Assembly (NCBI GenBank): GCA_013152945.1 | Contig: JAADFL010000151.1 | Span: 1 to 51,822 of the forward strand | Source: Deltaproteobacteria bacterium | Lineage (GTDB): Bacteria; Myxococcota_A; JAADFL01 | Direction: 5' to 3' | Length of the DNA stretch: 51,822 nt | Part shown: piece after piece, positions 45,001 to 51,822 of the stretch | How the letters are laid out: each line of letters opens with the position of its first letter | Numbering within the stretch: position 1 is the first letter of the stretch | Program-made: the position numbers and the translations under genes | The notes under the pieces: model-generated | Database searches by the model: none | What the model saw: only the letters and a program-made list of their open reading frames with translations | Told to the model about the DNA's origin: nothing

Positions 45001-48000
45001 AATTTCTTCCTGTGGTCCCACCCCGCCCTCGCATGCGCTCCATTGGCCGGCAGTGCATGTTTGAACACCCTTCTGGCACGTGCCGATATCAGAGCCGCAC
45101 TGTCTCGAGAGATTCTCATCCACTGCGCCGTCGCAGTCGTTATCGAGGTTGTCGCAGGCCTCGGGCTGGGGATTCACTCCGCCCAGGCATTCTCCCCAGG
45201 CTCCATCGACACATGTCTGTGTTCCCTTCGTACATGTGCCCACGTCACTGCCACATTGCTGTATTTGTCCGTCGATGCATGAACATCCTTCGTCAGTCAC
45301 TCCGTTGCAGTTGTTGTCCAATCCGTCACACTTTTCATCCGACGGAGGAATCTCGCCCACACAGTCGCCCCAGAACCCGGCGTTACACGTCTGTATTCCG
45401 GACTTGCACTCACCGACATCACTTCCGCAGGCCCTGTTCAAGTTCTCATCGACGGCACCGTCACAATCATTATCAAGGTTGTCACATTCCTCGGGCTGTG
45501 GACTCACGCCGCCTATACATTCCTCGCCCCAGAATCCGCCCACACAAACCTGGACGCCATATTGGCACTGGCCCACGTCACTTCCGCAGGGCCTTGTTTG
45601 GCCTTCGACACACTCGTTGCCCTGTCCCGGATCATCGAAGGGATCCACCCAATTGGGAATACCATCCTTGTCCAGATCTCCTGTTCCTTCAAGTGCGTCG
45701 GTCTTTCCGTCATTGTCGGAGTCATAGTCCACGCGGTTGGGCGCTCCATCGAAATCCGCATCCGGATCAGGCTGACCGTCACCATTGGCATCCACCGCTT
45801 CTTCGGTCGCGTCCGGAATCCCATCGCCGTCCGAATCAAGATCCCTGAAATCGTACGTTCCGTCGCTGTCCGACTCCTTGGGCTTTGTTACGATGGATAG
45901 GTCCCCGGCTTCGTCAAGGTCGGATATACCGTCGCCGTCCGAATCATCGTCCAGGGCATCTATCGTTCCATCTCCATCAGTATCGCACGGATTGTTGACA
46001 TAGTCCGGGTCGCATCCTTTGACCTCGTCATCGTCCCTGATCGCATCGTTATCAGAGTCCGGGTTGTTGGGATCGGTTCCTATTATGCCTTCTTCCTGGT
46101 TAGTAAGGCCGTCGTTGTCCGGATCACCGAGGGGCCCGGAGTCATCAGCATCATCCAGGTAGTTGGGCAGGCCGTCACCATCGTCATCCTTTGTTCCACT
46201 GCCGTCGTCTTCCAGGATGTCCGGCATTCCGTCATTATCCGAATCGCCGTCTATCATGTTGGGTCTTCCATCTCCATCCGCATCAGGAAAAAGAGATGCA
46301 GGTTGACCAGGGAGGCCGTCCCACTCGATATCATCGGGAATACGGTCGTCATCACTGTCCAAGTCCCTGAAGTCGGGGATATCGTCCAGGTCGGATGACG
46401 CCGGGGGAGTGTCCAGCAGGGCATCCCCGGCCTCGGTCGAGTCCGGGACACCATCATTGTCTGAATCGGTATCCTCGGCATCAATGGTGCCATCGCCGTC
46501 AGTGTCGCAGGGGTGGTCGACAAAGTCCGGATCACAGCCCTGAACCTCGTCATCATCCCTGATTGTGTCGCCGTCTGTATCCGGGTTGTTCGGATCCGTG
46601 CCCAATATAGCTTCTTGTCCGTTGGTCAATCCATCCGAGTCCAGGTCTCCGTCAGGACCGTCCTGATCGTTCGAGTCTATCCAGTTCGGTATACCGTCAC
46701 CATCGATGTCTCCTGTTCCCTCGGTTGCGTCGCCCTTGCCGTCGCCATCCGAATCGGTATCGAGAAAATCCGGTACACCATCGAAGTCGTGGGCAGGCAG
46801 ATTTGACGGATCGCTGATTATCGGGTCGCCCGGGTTTGTACAAGCGCCCGATTTTCCGGCCTCGATCCAATCCTCGATGGAATCACCGTCTGCATCTATG
46901 TCCCTGAAGTCGGGGGTGCCGTTGAAATCTGAATCCCTTGGCGGCGAGAGCAGGCTGTTATCACCCGCCTCGACAGAGTCGGCTATACAGTCGTTGTCGG
47001 AATCCAAGTCCAGTGCATCCGGAACACCGTCCGAGTCTGTATCGCACGGCGGGTTGGGTCCGCATTCCGATCCATTCACCTCCTGGTCGTCACGAATACC
47101 GTCTCCATCCGAATCCGGGTTCGTCTTGTCAGTGCCTATCGAATCCTCCAGTGAGTTGTTAAGTCCGTCACCATCCAAATCGCCCAACGGCCCGTCCTCG
47201 TCGTTCGGATCCAGGTAGTTGTAAATCCCGTCGCCGTCGTGATCATCGAGTTCCCCTGCCGAGTCGCCCACATAGTTGCCGGAATCCGGTCCATCGGTTC
47301 CCGCCTCGTCCCTGTCGAGTTTACCGTCGCCGTCCGAGTCGGCGTCCCGCAAATCAGGCTGAGTATCGCCATCCGTGTTTACCAGGCTGTTCGGGTCGGT
47401 AATCCTTGGAGTGCTTGCGTTGCACTCGCTGAGCCCGGCCTCGACCCAGTCAGGAATCGAATCCTTGTCTGAATCGTATTCCCTGTAGTCTTTCACTCCA
47501 TCAAAGTCTGTATCCCCCCCCTCTATGGAATCAGCGATACAATCGTTGTCGGAGTCGGTGTCGAGCGCATCTATGGTTCCGTCCGAGTCAGTATCGCAAG
47601 GAGGATTGGGGCCACAACCCTGGCCGACCACTTCTTCACCGTCCGAAATACCGTCGCCATCCGAGTCTGGTTTCGTCTTGTCCGTTCCTATTGAGTCTTC
47701 GAACTGGTTCGTGAGTCCATCTTTATCCAGGTCTCCTGTGGGACCGTCATCATCATTCGAATCACGCCAATTAGGCACTCCGTCCGAATCCTTGTCTCCA
47801 GTGCCTTCGAAAACATCGGATTGCTGGTCCGTGTCCGAATCTCCGTCAATATAGTCGGGCCAGGTATCTCCTCCCGGAAGTCCACCGTCGGTGTTCACGA
47901 GATCGGCCGGGTTGTGTAATACATCGGCCGGGCCGCTGCACACGGCATTGCCTGTGGGTTTCGCTTCCACCAGGTCGGGTATGCCGTCGCCGTCCGTGTC

Positions 48001-50007
48001 AGTGTCCCTGAAATGAGGCTCGCCGTCCTGGTCGATATCGGACGGGACCCTGCCAAAGCTGTCGTTAATGGCCTCTACGTAGTCAGCAATACAATCTCCG
48101 TCCGAGTCCTCGTCCCTGGTATCGGGCGTTCCGTCACCATCAGTGTCACAAGGAGGAACAGGACCACATCCTGCTGACGCATCGACAGCCTCGAAATCAT
48201 CCCTTATTCCGTCGCCGTCCGTGTCCTGGTTGTTCGGATCCGTCTCATTCGCATCCAGTATATGATTCCAGTTCAAATCTTCCTGGCCGTTGAGCAGCCC
48301 GTCTCCATCCAGGTCACCGAGCGGCCCGTCGTTGTCGTTCGGATCGATCCAATTGGGAATACCGTCGCCGTCTATATCTCCCTGGCCCTCGTCAGCATCC
48401 AGAGTTCCGTCATTGTCACTGTCCGTGTCCTGGAAGTCGGGTATACCATCCATGTCCGTATCAATGGGTGGAGTATCCGGGTCGCCATCTCCTGCTTCTG
48501 TGGAATCATCTATACCGTCGTCGTCGCTGTCCAGGTCCCGGTAATCGGGAATGGTGTCATTGTCCGTATCAACGGCAGGTGTCATGGGATCATCGTCTCC
48601 AGCCTCATCCAAGTCTTTTATGCCGTCATTGTCCGAATCAGTGTCCAACCAATCAGGGATGGAATCATTGTCCGTGTCCGGGGGGGATACGTCCCTGCCA
48701 CCCTCGTCATAATCGAGGATATTGTCCTGGTCCCTGTCCTCGAATGGCAATGGAGCGAGTTCTATCTGGTAGTTGTCGTAAGCATTGCCTCCCCCGGTCT
48801 GAACCAAGACAGGTTTATCGGCTACCACCTCGTACAAGGTTCTTCGCTCGAGCTGTGGGCCTGTCCCCTCTGTTGTCAGGTAATCGTCAGCATTCATTAC
48901 ATATGTGCCATTGCTGGTACCGTCGGTAAGGTCCGTCACCTGGACCGTGGTATTGTCGTATTGTGCAAAGACATGTGCGTCCAGCGTAAGGCTGCGAAAA
49001 TATATGTGCCGTCCAAGCTGTCCTGCGCCAATATTGCCGGCGGACTGGGTTACGTCGTCCCCCAAGTAGTCGATAGTAGTTCCACCCTGGGTATCACCGG
49101 CCCACACGCCTGCCTTGGCCGTGGCCGTTATCTTGTATACCCTGGATCCGGGACTGATGCCCAGGTTGTTTCGAAAGTCATAGGTGCCTGCATTTACGCT
49201 CCTGTTTTGAAACACATAGGTGCTGTCTGTTACATTGTACAAATCATAATTCAGGTCTTCGTACGCATACAGAACATAGTCGCCTCCATCAGTCGTCAGC
49301 CTCTTGACCCCGAACAAAAATTCGGTTCCTATCTCGGTTCCGTTCTTTGCAGGAACCACATCGAACCCGTCGACTGCATTGGCCTGTACCATAATGTTGC
49401 CGGTAGAGTTTATTCGCGTCACGTCGTGGAATCCTATGTACGCGGTCACGACCTCGTAACTGTCCGCATCCAGGTGAAAGGTGTACTTTGGATTGCCCCA
49501 TTCATCCGTGATATTTATATCCGAAGGCTCGTACGCAAGAACCAGGTAATTTGTCTCATCTCTTGAGAGATTCCCCACTGGCGTATAGAAAAAGAAGTCC
49601 GTGCCAACCCTTGTCCATGGATCCGTGGTTTCTATGTAATAGGTTCCACTGTTCTCATGATCGAAGAAGGCTGATCCACCGCCGAGAAAAACAGATATTG
49701 GATTGTCGTACGACCTGACCTTGAAATGGCACACCTGGAGTGGAACTATTTTCAATGTTCCGGGCCATAGTGTAAAAGGCCCATAGTGAGTACCGTTGTC
49801 CATGTCCCAGACCTCGGCTACGGTCGCATCGTGCAACCCGTAAAGGTACAGTCTCCCGCCGTAACCGCCGCCCAATGGGTTGTAACCATAGTACAGCGTT
49901 CCCCTTGCCGAAGCCATCCCCGGAATCAAAGTGGCTATCGCCAGGATGATTGACAAGAAAAGCAGGCCTGTTTTACCAATTCTTGAATAGTTACATCTAC
50001 CCGTCAT
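39067..50007 (-). CDS. Giant TSP3/MopE-repeat surface protein with MYXO-CTERM-like tail
   Basis: A 3646-residue exported protein. The signal peptide ends near ASA (residue 34). Residues about 35-420 are a beta-rich domain, perhaps akin to IgGFc-binding N-terminal domains. Residues about 422-1460 carry TSP3-type repeats arranged in five long superrepeats. Residues about 1470-3467 hold 37 MopE-type repeats of about 50 residues (CGSDVGxCxxG...[14 protein letters not shown]), each likely binding metal through the acidic loop. An Asp-Thr linker (about 3470-3547) and a Cys-rich domain lead to GGGCMCG, a helix and RRRNKGE, a MYXO-CTERM-like sorting end. GGAGAG eight bases before the ATG supports the start. 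The gene lies 31 bases after the repeat-rich membrane protein and overlaps the OmpA gene, so the three form an operon. Probably a long surface fibre or adhesin. Confidence 0.9.
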   Translation of the reverse strand: MTGRCNYSRIGKTGLLFLSIILAIATLIPGMASARGTLYYGYNPLGGGYGGRLYLYGLHDATVAEVWDMDNGTHYGPFTLWPGTLKIVPLQVCHFKVRSYDNPISVFLGGGSAFFDHENSGTYYIETTDPWTRVGTDFFFYTPVGNLSRDETNYLVLAYEPSDINITDEWGNPKYTFHLDADSYEVVTAYIGFHDVTRINSTGNIMVQANAVDGFDVVPAKNGTEIGTEFLFGVKRLTTDGGDYVLYAYEDLNYDLYNVTDSTYVFQNRSVNAGTYDFRNNLGISPGSRVYKITATAKAGVWAGDTQGGTTIDYLGDDVTQSAGNIGAGQLGRHIYFRSLTLDAHVFAQYDNTTVQVTDLTDGTSNGTYVMNADDYLTTEGTGPQLERRTLYEVVADKPVLVQTGGGNAYDNYQIELAPLPFEDRDQDNILDYDEGGRDVSPPDTDNDSIPDWLDTDSDNDGIKDLDEAGDDDPMTPAVDTDNDTIPDYRDLDSDDDGIDDSTEAGDGDPDTPPIDTDMDGIPDFQDTDSDNDGTLDADEGQGDIDGDGIPNWIDPNDNDGPLGDLDGDGLLNGQEDLNWNHILDANETDPNNQDTDGDGIRDDFEAVDASAGCGPVPPCDTDGDGTPDTRDEDSDGDCIADYVEAINDSFGRVPSDIDQDGEPHFRDTDTDGDGIPDLVEAKPTGNAVCSGPADVLHNPADLVNTDGGLPGGDTWPDYIDGDSDTDQQSDVFEGTGDKDSDGVPNWRDSNDDDGPTGDLDKDGLTNQFEDSIGTDKTKPDSDGDGISDGEEVVGQGCGPNPPCDTDSDGTIDALDTDSDNDCIADSIEGGDTDFDGVKDYREYDSDKDSIPDWVEAGLSECNASTPRITDPNSLVNTDGDTQPDLRDADSDGDGKLDRDEAGTDGPDSGNYVGDSAGELDDHDGDGIYNYLDPNDEDGPLGDLDGDGLNNSLEDSIGTDKTNPDSDGDGIRDDQEVNGSECGPNPPCDTDSDGVPDALDLDSDNDCIADSVEAGDNSLLSPPRDSDFNGTPDFRDIDADGDSIEDWIEAGKSGACTNPGDPIISDPSNLPAHDFDGVPDFLDTDSDGDGKGDATEGTGDIDGDGIPNWIDSNDQDGPDGDLDSDGLTNGQEAILGTDPNNPDTDGDTIRDDDEVQGCDPDFVDHPCDTDGDGTIDAEDTDSDNDGVPDSTEAGDALLDTPPASSDLDDIPDFRDLDSDDDRIPDDIEWDGLPGQPASLFPDADGDGRPNMIDGDSDNDGMPDILEDDGSGTKDDDGDGLPNYLDDADDSGPLGDPDNDGLTNQEEGIIGTDPNNPDSDNDAIRDDDEVKGCDPDYVNNPCDTDGDGTIDALDDDSDGDGISDLDEAGDLSIVTKPKESDSDGTYDFRDLDSDGDGIPDATEEAVDANGDGQPDPDADFDGAPNRVDYDSDNDGKTDALEGTGDLDKDGIPNWVDPFDDPGQGNECVEGQTRPCGSDVGQCQYGVQVCVGGFWGEECIGGVSPQPEECDNLDNDCDGAVDENLNRACGSDVGECKSGIQTCNAGFWGDCVGEIPPSDEKCDGLDNNCNGVTDEGCSCIDGQIQQCGSDVGTCTKGTQTCVDGAWGECLGGVNPQPEACDNLDNDCDGAVDENLSRQCGSDIGTCQKGVQTCTAGQWSACEGGVGPQEEICDNLDNDCDGAVDENLSRQCGSDVGACRSGIQTCTSGKWGSCAGEIPPVEEVCDGVDNDCDGETDEGCSCVNGQQQDCGTDVGACVKGTQTCTDGLWGACEGAVWPEDETCDGLDNDCDGATDENLVKQCGTSDIGACRFGIQRCNAGNWGDCLGAIDPKPEVCDGLDNDCDGETDESLSMECGSDVGECAKGLQTCTDGQWGACIGETPPASEICDGLDNDCDGQIDEDLSRFCGSDIGECRRGIQTCSGGEWGSCVGAIGPQPEVCDGLDNNCDGVVDEGCSCIDGQVQLCGSAEGTCTQGKQTCVGGAWGPCVGDIGPQPEICDGLDNDCDGTADEGLFAPCGTDTGECALGQRTCVGGEWGPCQGDIGPKPEICDGLDNDCDGNIDENLNRSCGSDVGQCVSGQQTCVGGTWGACQGEVQPRPEVCDGLDNDCDGETDEGCSCIDGWTQVCGSDLGQCKKGLQTCVGGEWGPCEGEIGPQVEICDGLDNDCDGAIDDGLIRPCGSDVGACEQGTQVCTNGTWGSCQGGNNPSEEICDGLDNDCDGFIDEDLSRQCGSDVGTCRSGIQTCNAGKWGDCEGSIDPVDELCDTLDNDCDGEVDEGCDCVDGSVQVCGSDVGECRKGTQLCTDGKWGECSGGVNPQPETCDGLDNDCDGLVDDNISRVCGSDVGECIKGIQTCTQGNWGECVGEVVPTAEICDGLDNDCDGEIDQDLSRSCGSDVGACVAGTQVCTAGEWGPCSGGVAPSTEVCDGLDNDCDGSADEDLSRFCGSDVGECQKGTQVCSGGTWGDCIGEIAPATETCDGLDNDCDGATDEDCPCNIGETQACGSDVGECKRGTQTCDAGFWGPCLGENPPSTEVCDGLDNDCDGLVDEDLVMPCGSDVGECKRGFRVCADGAWGDCTGNVNPATEICDGLDNDCDGLVDEDITAVCGSDVGLCQSGLKTCYSGSWSVCVGEVRPRIESCNGLDDDCDGLVDEGCDCMDGQTQLCGSDVGACQNGVQTCVGGAWGSCEGGIGPVSEVCDGIDNDCDGETDEDLTKPCGTDEGECASGIQVCANGLWGECTGMINPEPEICDGLDNDCDGQIDENLSRICGTDQGECRSGIQVCINGSWGTCDGSLEPSEEKCDGKDNDCDGDYDEGCSCTDGDTQACGSNVGACEQGVQTCSGGQWGPCVGGIRPSPEVCNNIDDDCDGQVDENLQESCGLDIGECKSGISTCEAGSWGPCMGEIGPSVELCDGLDNDCDGRIDEELNRSCGMDTGECRQGMQTCSGGRWGPCVGGQDPSSETCDGVDNDCDGETDEDLRRFCGSDVGICRRGIQICGSGSFGNCDGGVGPETEICDGLDNDCDGRIDEDCSCQAGSTQACGSDVGECVPGIQECIDGTWGACNGAIPPQPEVCDGLDNDCDGLVDEDLTMPCGSSIGECVRGTRSCVNGAWGACEGEVGPKDEICDGKDNDCDGLVDENLRRVCGTDRGICRSGISECVGGKWGACIGQVEPASEEACNGLDDDCDGDVDEGCSCIDGTNQLCGTDVGSCRPGVQECVSGTWGACNGAVEPSNEICDGLDNDCDQETDEGLYMSCGSDVGECSSGVRKCENGSWGACWGGKGPSEEVCDGLDNDCDGLVDEDLFRPCGSDVGECHAGLQECIAGSWGACKDSVGPMVEVCDGLDNDCDGLYDEDCQCNDGQTQACGTDVGECVKGTQSCTGGYWGACEGSTQPSSEVCDGLDNDCDGEVDENLSRLCGSDVGQCKTGIQICLFGEWGPCDGEIGPSNEICDGLDNDCDGQFDEGLPGCGTGDADTDTDTDTDTDTDTDTDTDTDTDTDTDTDTDTDTDTDIDTDTDTDTDTDADTDTDTDTDTDADTDTDTDTDTDTDTNKCKEGAYRCNSSLTAVEYCGKGSWMVIQRCVDPEICTDGPLGQKRCSVIEKPEDYLAGKGIRGGGCMCGTTGGGTGGSIPWIWLSMLLIGIRRRNKGE
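39366..39600 (-). repeat. Long Asp-Thr hexanucleotide tract with exact 30-base units
   Basis: The coding strand repeats GAY-ACN for nearly 80 residues. A 30-base unit at 39511-39540 is repeated exactly at 39541-39570 and again in part (39571-39594), so the tract has expanded recently. Changes are in multiples of six bases and keep the frame. Confidence 0.85.
39608..45600 (-). repeat. Array of 37 MopE-type repeats in ten-unit higher-order order
   Basis: Each unit begins CG(S/T)DxG and ends CDxxDNDCDGxxDE. Units 2, 5, 9, 12, 15, 19, 22, 25, 29, 32 and 35 end in an extra GCxCxDGxxQ-type linker; the intervals are 3,4,3,3,4,3,3,4,3,3, so the pattern repeats every ten units. Units 22 and 32 also share the rare [10 protein letters not shown] variant, and units 21 and 31 both begin MPCGS. 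This implies duplication of ten-unit blocks. Confidence 0.85.
45630..48745 (-). repeat. TSP3 superrepeats of about 165 residues
   Basis: Five long blocks each start with a [14 protein letters not shown] unit, then a GPxGDxDxDGLxN unit, an [17 protein letters not shown] unit, a CDTDxDGxxDxxDxDSDND unit and a closing EAGD segment. A sixth copy stops after its first unit at the border with the MopE array. Asp loops of this form bind calcium. Confidence 0.8.
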
Positions 50008-50038
50008 ATCTTTCTCTCCGACATTAAAAAAAGAAACG

Positions 50039-51787
50039 TTAAAAGCGCCCGGGATCCGGTCCCAGGTTATCAGGCCATATATTATAAGATGGAACGAGCT
50101 CCCTTAAAAGTTCAAAATTGCGTTCTTCCAGTGCCTTGAGGATTCGCGACGAATCCTTGTATTCAGAACCCTTGTCAACGATTTGTTTGAACAGATCTCT
50201 TGCCTCGTCGTGTCTTCCCTGGTGGAGCCTGGCCATTGCGAGCAAATATGATATCTTCTTCCAATCCGCTTTTTCATTGTCAGCTAAAATCAGAAGCCTT
50301 TTTTCCGCGTCTTTGTACTCCCCTGAGTCGATTAGCACTTCGGCAACCATGGTTCCGGCCAGCACGGATGTCTCATCACCTTCTTTTACAGATGCCTTTT
50401 CAAGGACTTCCAGTGCCTTTTGCTTGTTGTCCAGATCGAACCACAATTTGCCAGCCCTGAAGTCATCCCCTGCCTTTTCAAATGATGCCGCAGCCATTGC
50501 AAGGTTTCCCGCCGCCTCGTACACCTTCCCGGCCCTGACCCAGTCGCCGGCCTTTTGAAAATACCCGGCTGCCGCAGAAAGATTGCCACAACTCAAATAT
50601 GCCGCTCCTGCCTCGATATAGTTTTTCGAGACTGAAAAAACATCTGCAGCCTGCTCGAACTTATGTGCCTCCAACAGGATCTTGCCTGCGGTTTCACTTA
50701 TGCCTGCGGCCAGGAATATACGGGCCGCTTCTTCTGCGAGTTCAGGCCTTTCTCTGATCCTGAAAACCATTTCATTGCGAAACTCTTTATCCCCTTCTTT
50801 TGCAAGTTGGGCGGACCGACTCCGGTCACCCGCTAAAATGAGCAATTCGAGCGCCTTTACCCTGTCTCCGGCAAGAATGTAGTACTCTGCGGCCCGCCTG
50901 CGCCTCCCGCTCTTTTCAAGCAGGCCTGCAAGGTAGCCCGCCTCTTCTCCTGATTCCACCAACCCCTGCTCCACCATGGCGGAAAGGGTCTGGCTGGCCA
51001 TGCCCAAATCACCTGCCGATTCATAGTTGCGCAAGGCCTTGTGCAAGTCTCCCACGGACTCGTACTTTATTGCTGCTTTCAGGTAATTGCCGCATGCCTC
51101 GTACATCTTTGCCGAGAGATCGTTCCTGCCTGCCATAGAATAGGCCTGTGCAGCTTTCTCTTTGTAACCAGCAAGCTCGAATAACTGGGCAGCCCGCCCG
51201 GGCCTGCCGTGTTTCATTAGCAATGAACCCGCCTGCTCGTGCTTTCCCTGTTTGGTCAAGCAGGAAGCGGCCCTCTCAAAATCTCCTGCAGAGATAAAGC
51301 ACCTCGAGGCCCTGGATAAATCCCCGGCCCTTTCGAATACGTCACCTGCAAACTCAATCTTTTCCTTGTCGGACTTGTCCGGCCTCTTGAGAATACGCAT
51401 GGCTTGTTCCAGCGTCTTCCTGGATGGATAGCCCTTGCTTTCCTTGTAACGATTCAATGCTCTTTCCCTGCGAACAGGTTCTATTACAAGGTTGGATGCG
51501 AGCTTCACCACAACAAAGACTGACAGGACGGCTATCAGGCCGACTGCAAGCCAGTAAAACCAGTATGCGATTCTCTCACTGGCCTCTCGGGCCGCGTTCA
51601 TTGTATCCCTGCTTATTCCACTACTCTTGACATGAACTGGCCGGCCTCCTGTCGGCTCCTGATTGGAAGAGGACGGGGCATAGATCGGCACCTGTGCCAG
51701 GGCTGCGTGGACAGGCAACAAAGAGAGCAAAAGGCAAAATAGACAAAAAATTAATCCTCTATTTCCTATGTGAATCAAATCCTGCAA
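50039..51787 (-). CDS. Exported or membrane-anchored TPR-like repeat protein
   Basis: A 582-residue protein. An N-terminal signal-like helix (to about residue 32), a Ser/Pro/Gly-rich spacer and a second hydrophobic helix (about 73-94) are followed by some twenty helical hairpins of TPR/Sel1-like type; the motif (A)xxYxxAGDxxxAxxxF recurs every 30-35 residues. Such domains bind proteins. Because the gene stands 31 bases ahead of the giant surface protein, it may help export or assemble it (inference). The start is uncertain: a TTG at 51787 directly abuts GGGGGA, while a TTG at 51778 has that site at a better distance. The promoter lies outside the window. Confidence 0.85.
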   Translation of the reverse strand: MQDLIHIGNRGLIFCLFCLLLSLLPVHAALAQVPIYAPSSSNQEPTGGRPVHVKSSGISRDTMNAAREASERIAYWFYWLAVGLIAVLSVFVVVKLASNLVIEPVRRERALNRYKESKGYPSRKTLEQAMRILKRPDKSDKEKIEFAGDVFERAGDLSRASRCFISAGDFERAASCLTKQGKHEQAGSLLMKHGRPGRAAQLFELAGYKEKAAQAYSMAGRNDLSAKMYEACGNYLKAAIKYESVGDLHKALRNYESAGDLGMASQTLSAMVEQGLVESGEEAGYLAGLLEKSGRRRRAAEYYILAGDRVKALELLILAGDRSRSAQLAKEGDKEFRNEMVFRIRERPELAEEAARIFLAAGISETAGKILLEAHKFEQAADVFSVSKNYIEAGAAYLSCGNLSAAAGYFQKAGDWVRAGKVYEAAGNLAMAAASFEKAGDDFRAGKLWFDLDNKQKALEVLEKASVKEGDETSVLAGTMVAEVLIDSGEYKDAEKRLLILADNEKADWKKISYLLAMARLHQGRHDEARDLFKQIVDKGSEYKDSSRILKALEERNFELLRELVPSYNIWPDNLGPDPGRF

Positions 51788-51822
51788 TCCCCCGGCATAC
51801 GCCGAATGTAATGGTTTGGCGT

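Noticed and set aside
39366-45600. Possible CRISPR array or satellite from regular repeats
   Set aside because: Repeats are in frame within one long coding region, with protein-level conservation (Cys and Asp positions) and varied third bases.

Overview
The window looks like chromosomal DNA of an uncultured Myxococcota-type or other 'deltaproteobacterial' Gram-negative bacterium. The evidence is many lipoboxes, two C-terminal tails of the MYXO-CTERM kind (Cys/Gly-rich stretch, one membrane helix, Arg/Lys cluster), abundant thrombospondin type 3 (TSP3) and MopE-type repeats, Asp-Thr repeat linkers behind lipoprotein signals, an FHA-type sigma-54 activator and sigma-54-like promoters. No rRNA, tRNA, CRISPR array, transposase or phage gene was seen.

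Layout. (1) 1-2246: a MYXO-CTERM TSP3 protein (272-1600, -) flanked by AT-rich DNA carrying a recurrent palindrome, GTAGAC-N4-GTCTAC. (2) 2247-21921, all on the minus strand: a cluster read from 21921 downward, made of three paralogous VWA/TSP3 lipoproteins with a PPC-domain protein between the second and third, then two small lipoproteins, a membrane protein fused to a spermidine-synthase-like domain, and a redox set (Rieske protein, cytochrome b, seven-heme cytochrome c, gluconate-dehydrogenase-subunit-3-like Tat protein, GMC oxidoreductase). (3) 21922-22613: an intergenic control region with the same palindrome, a good -24/-12 element facing the VWA cluster and a sigma-70-like promoter facing the plus-strand genes. 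(4) 22614-35010: lipoproteins, a Dph6-like ATP pyrophosphatase, an FHA/sigma-54 activator, pyruvate kinase, a pair of 16S rRNA decoding-site methyltransferases (KamB/NpmA-like, and RsmI with an archaeal-type DUF371 domain), and a plus-strand run of zinc ribbon, CrtC/AttH-like lipoprotein, alpha/beta hydrolase and isoprenylcysteine methyltransferase-like protein. (5) 35089-51787 (-): a hybrid histidine kinase and an operon of a repeat-rich membrane protein, a 3646-residue TSP3/MopE surface protein and an OmpA-family protein.

How it may work together (inference). Most of the DNA encodes exported, calcium-binding, disulfide-rich surface proteins and their anchors. The cluster next to the VWA genes could feed electrons from a GMC-oxidised substrate into a bc-type complex at the same membrane. 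The palindrome plus -24/-12 elements suggest that two separate surface-protein units share one sigma-54 activator; the FHA-type activator at 26488-27921 is the only local candidate. The most novel points are this putative regulon, the RsmI-DUF371 fusion coupled to an A1408 methyltransferase, and the ten-unit higher-order repeat of the giant protein.
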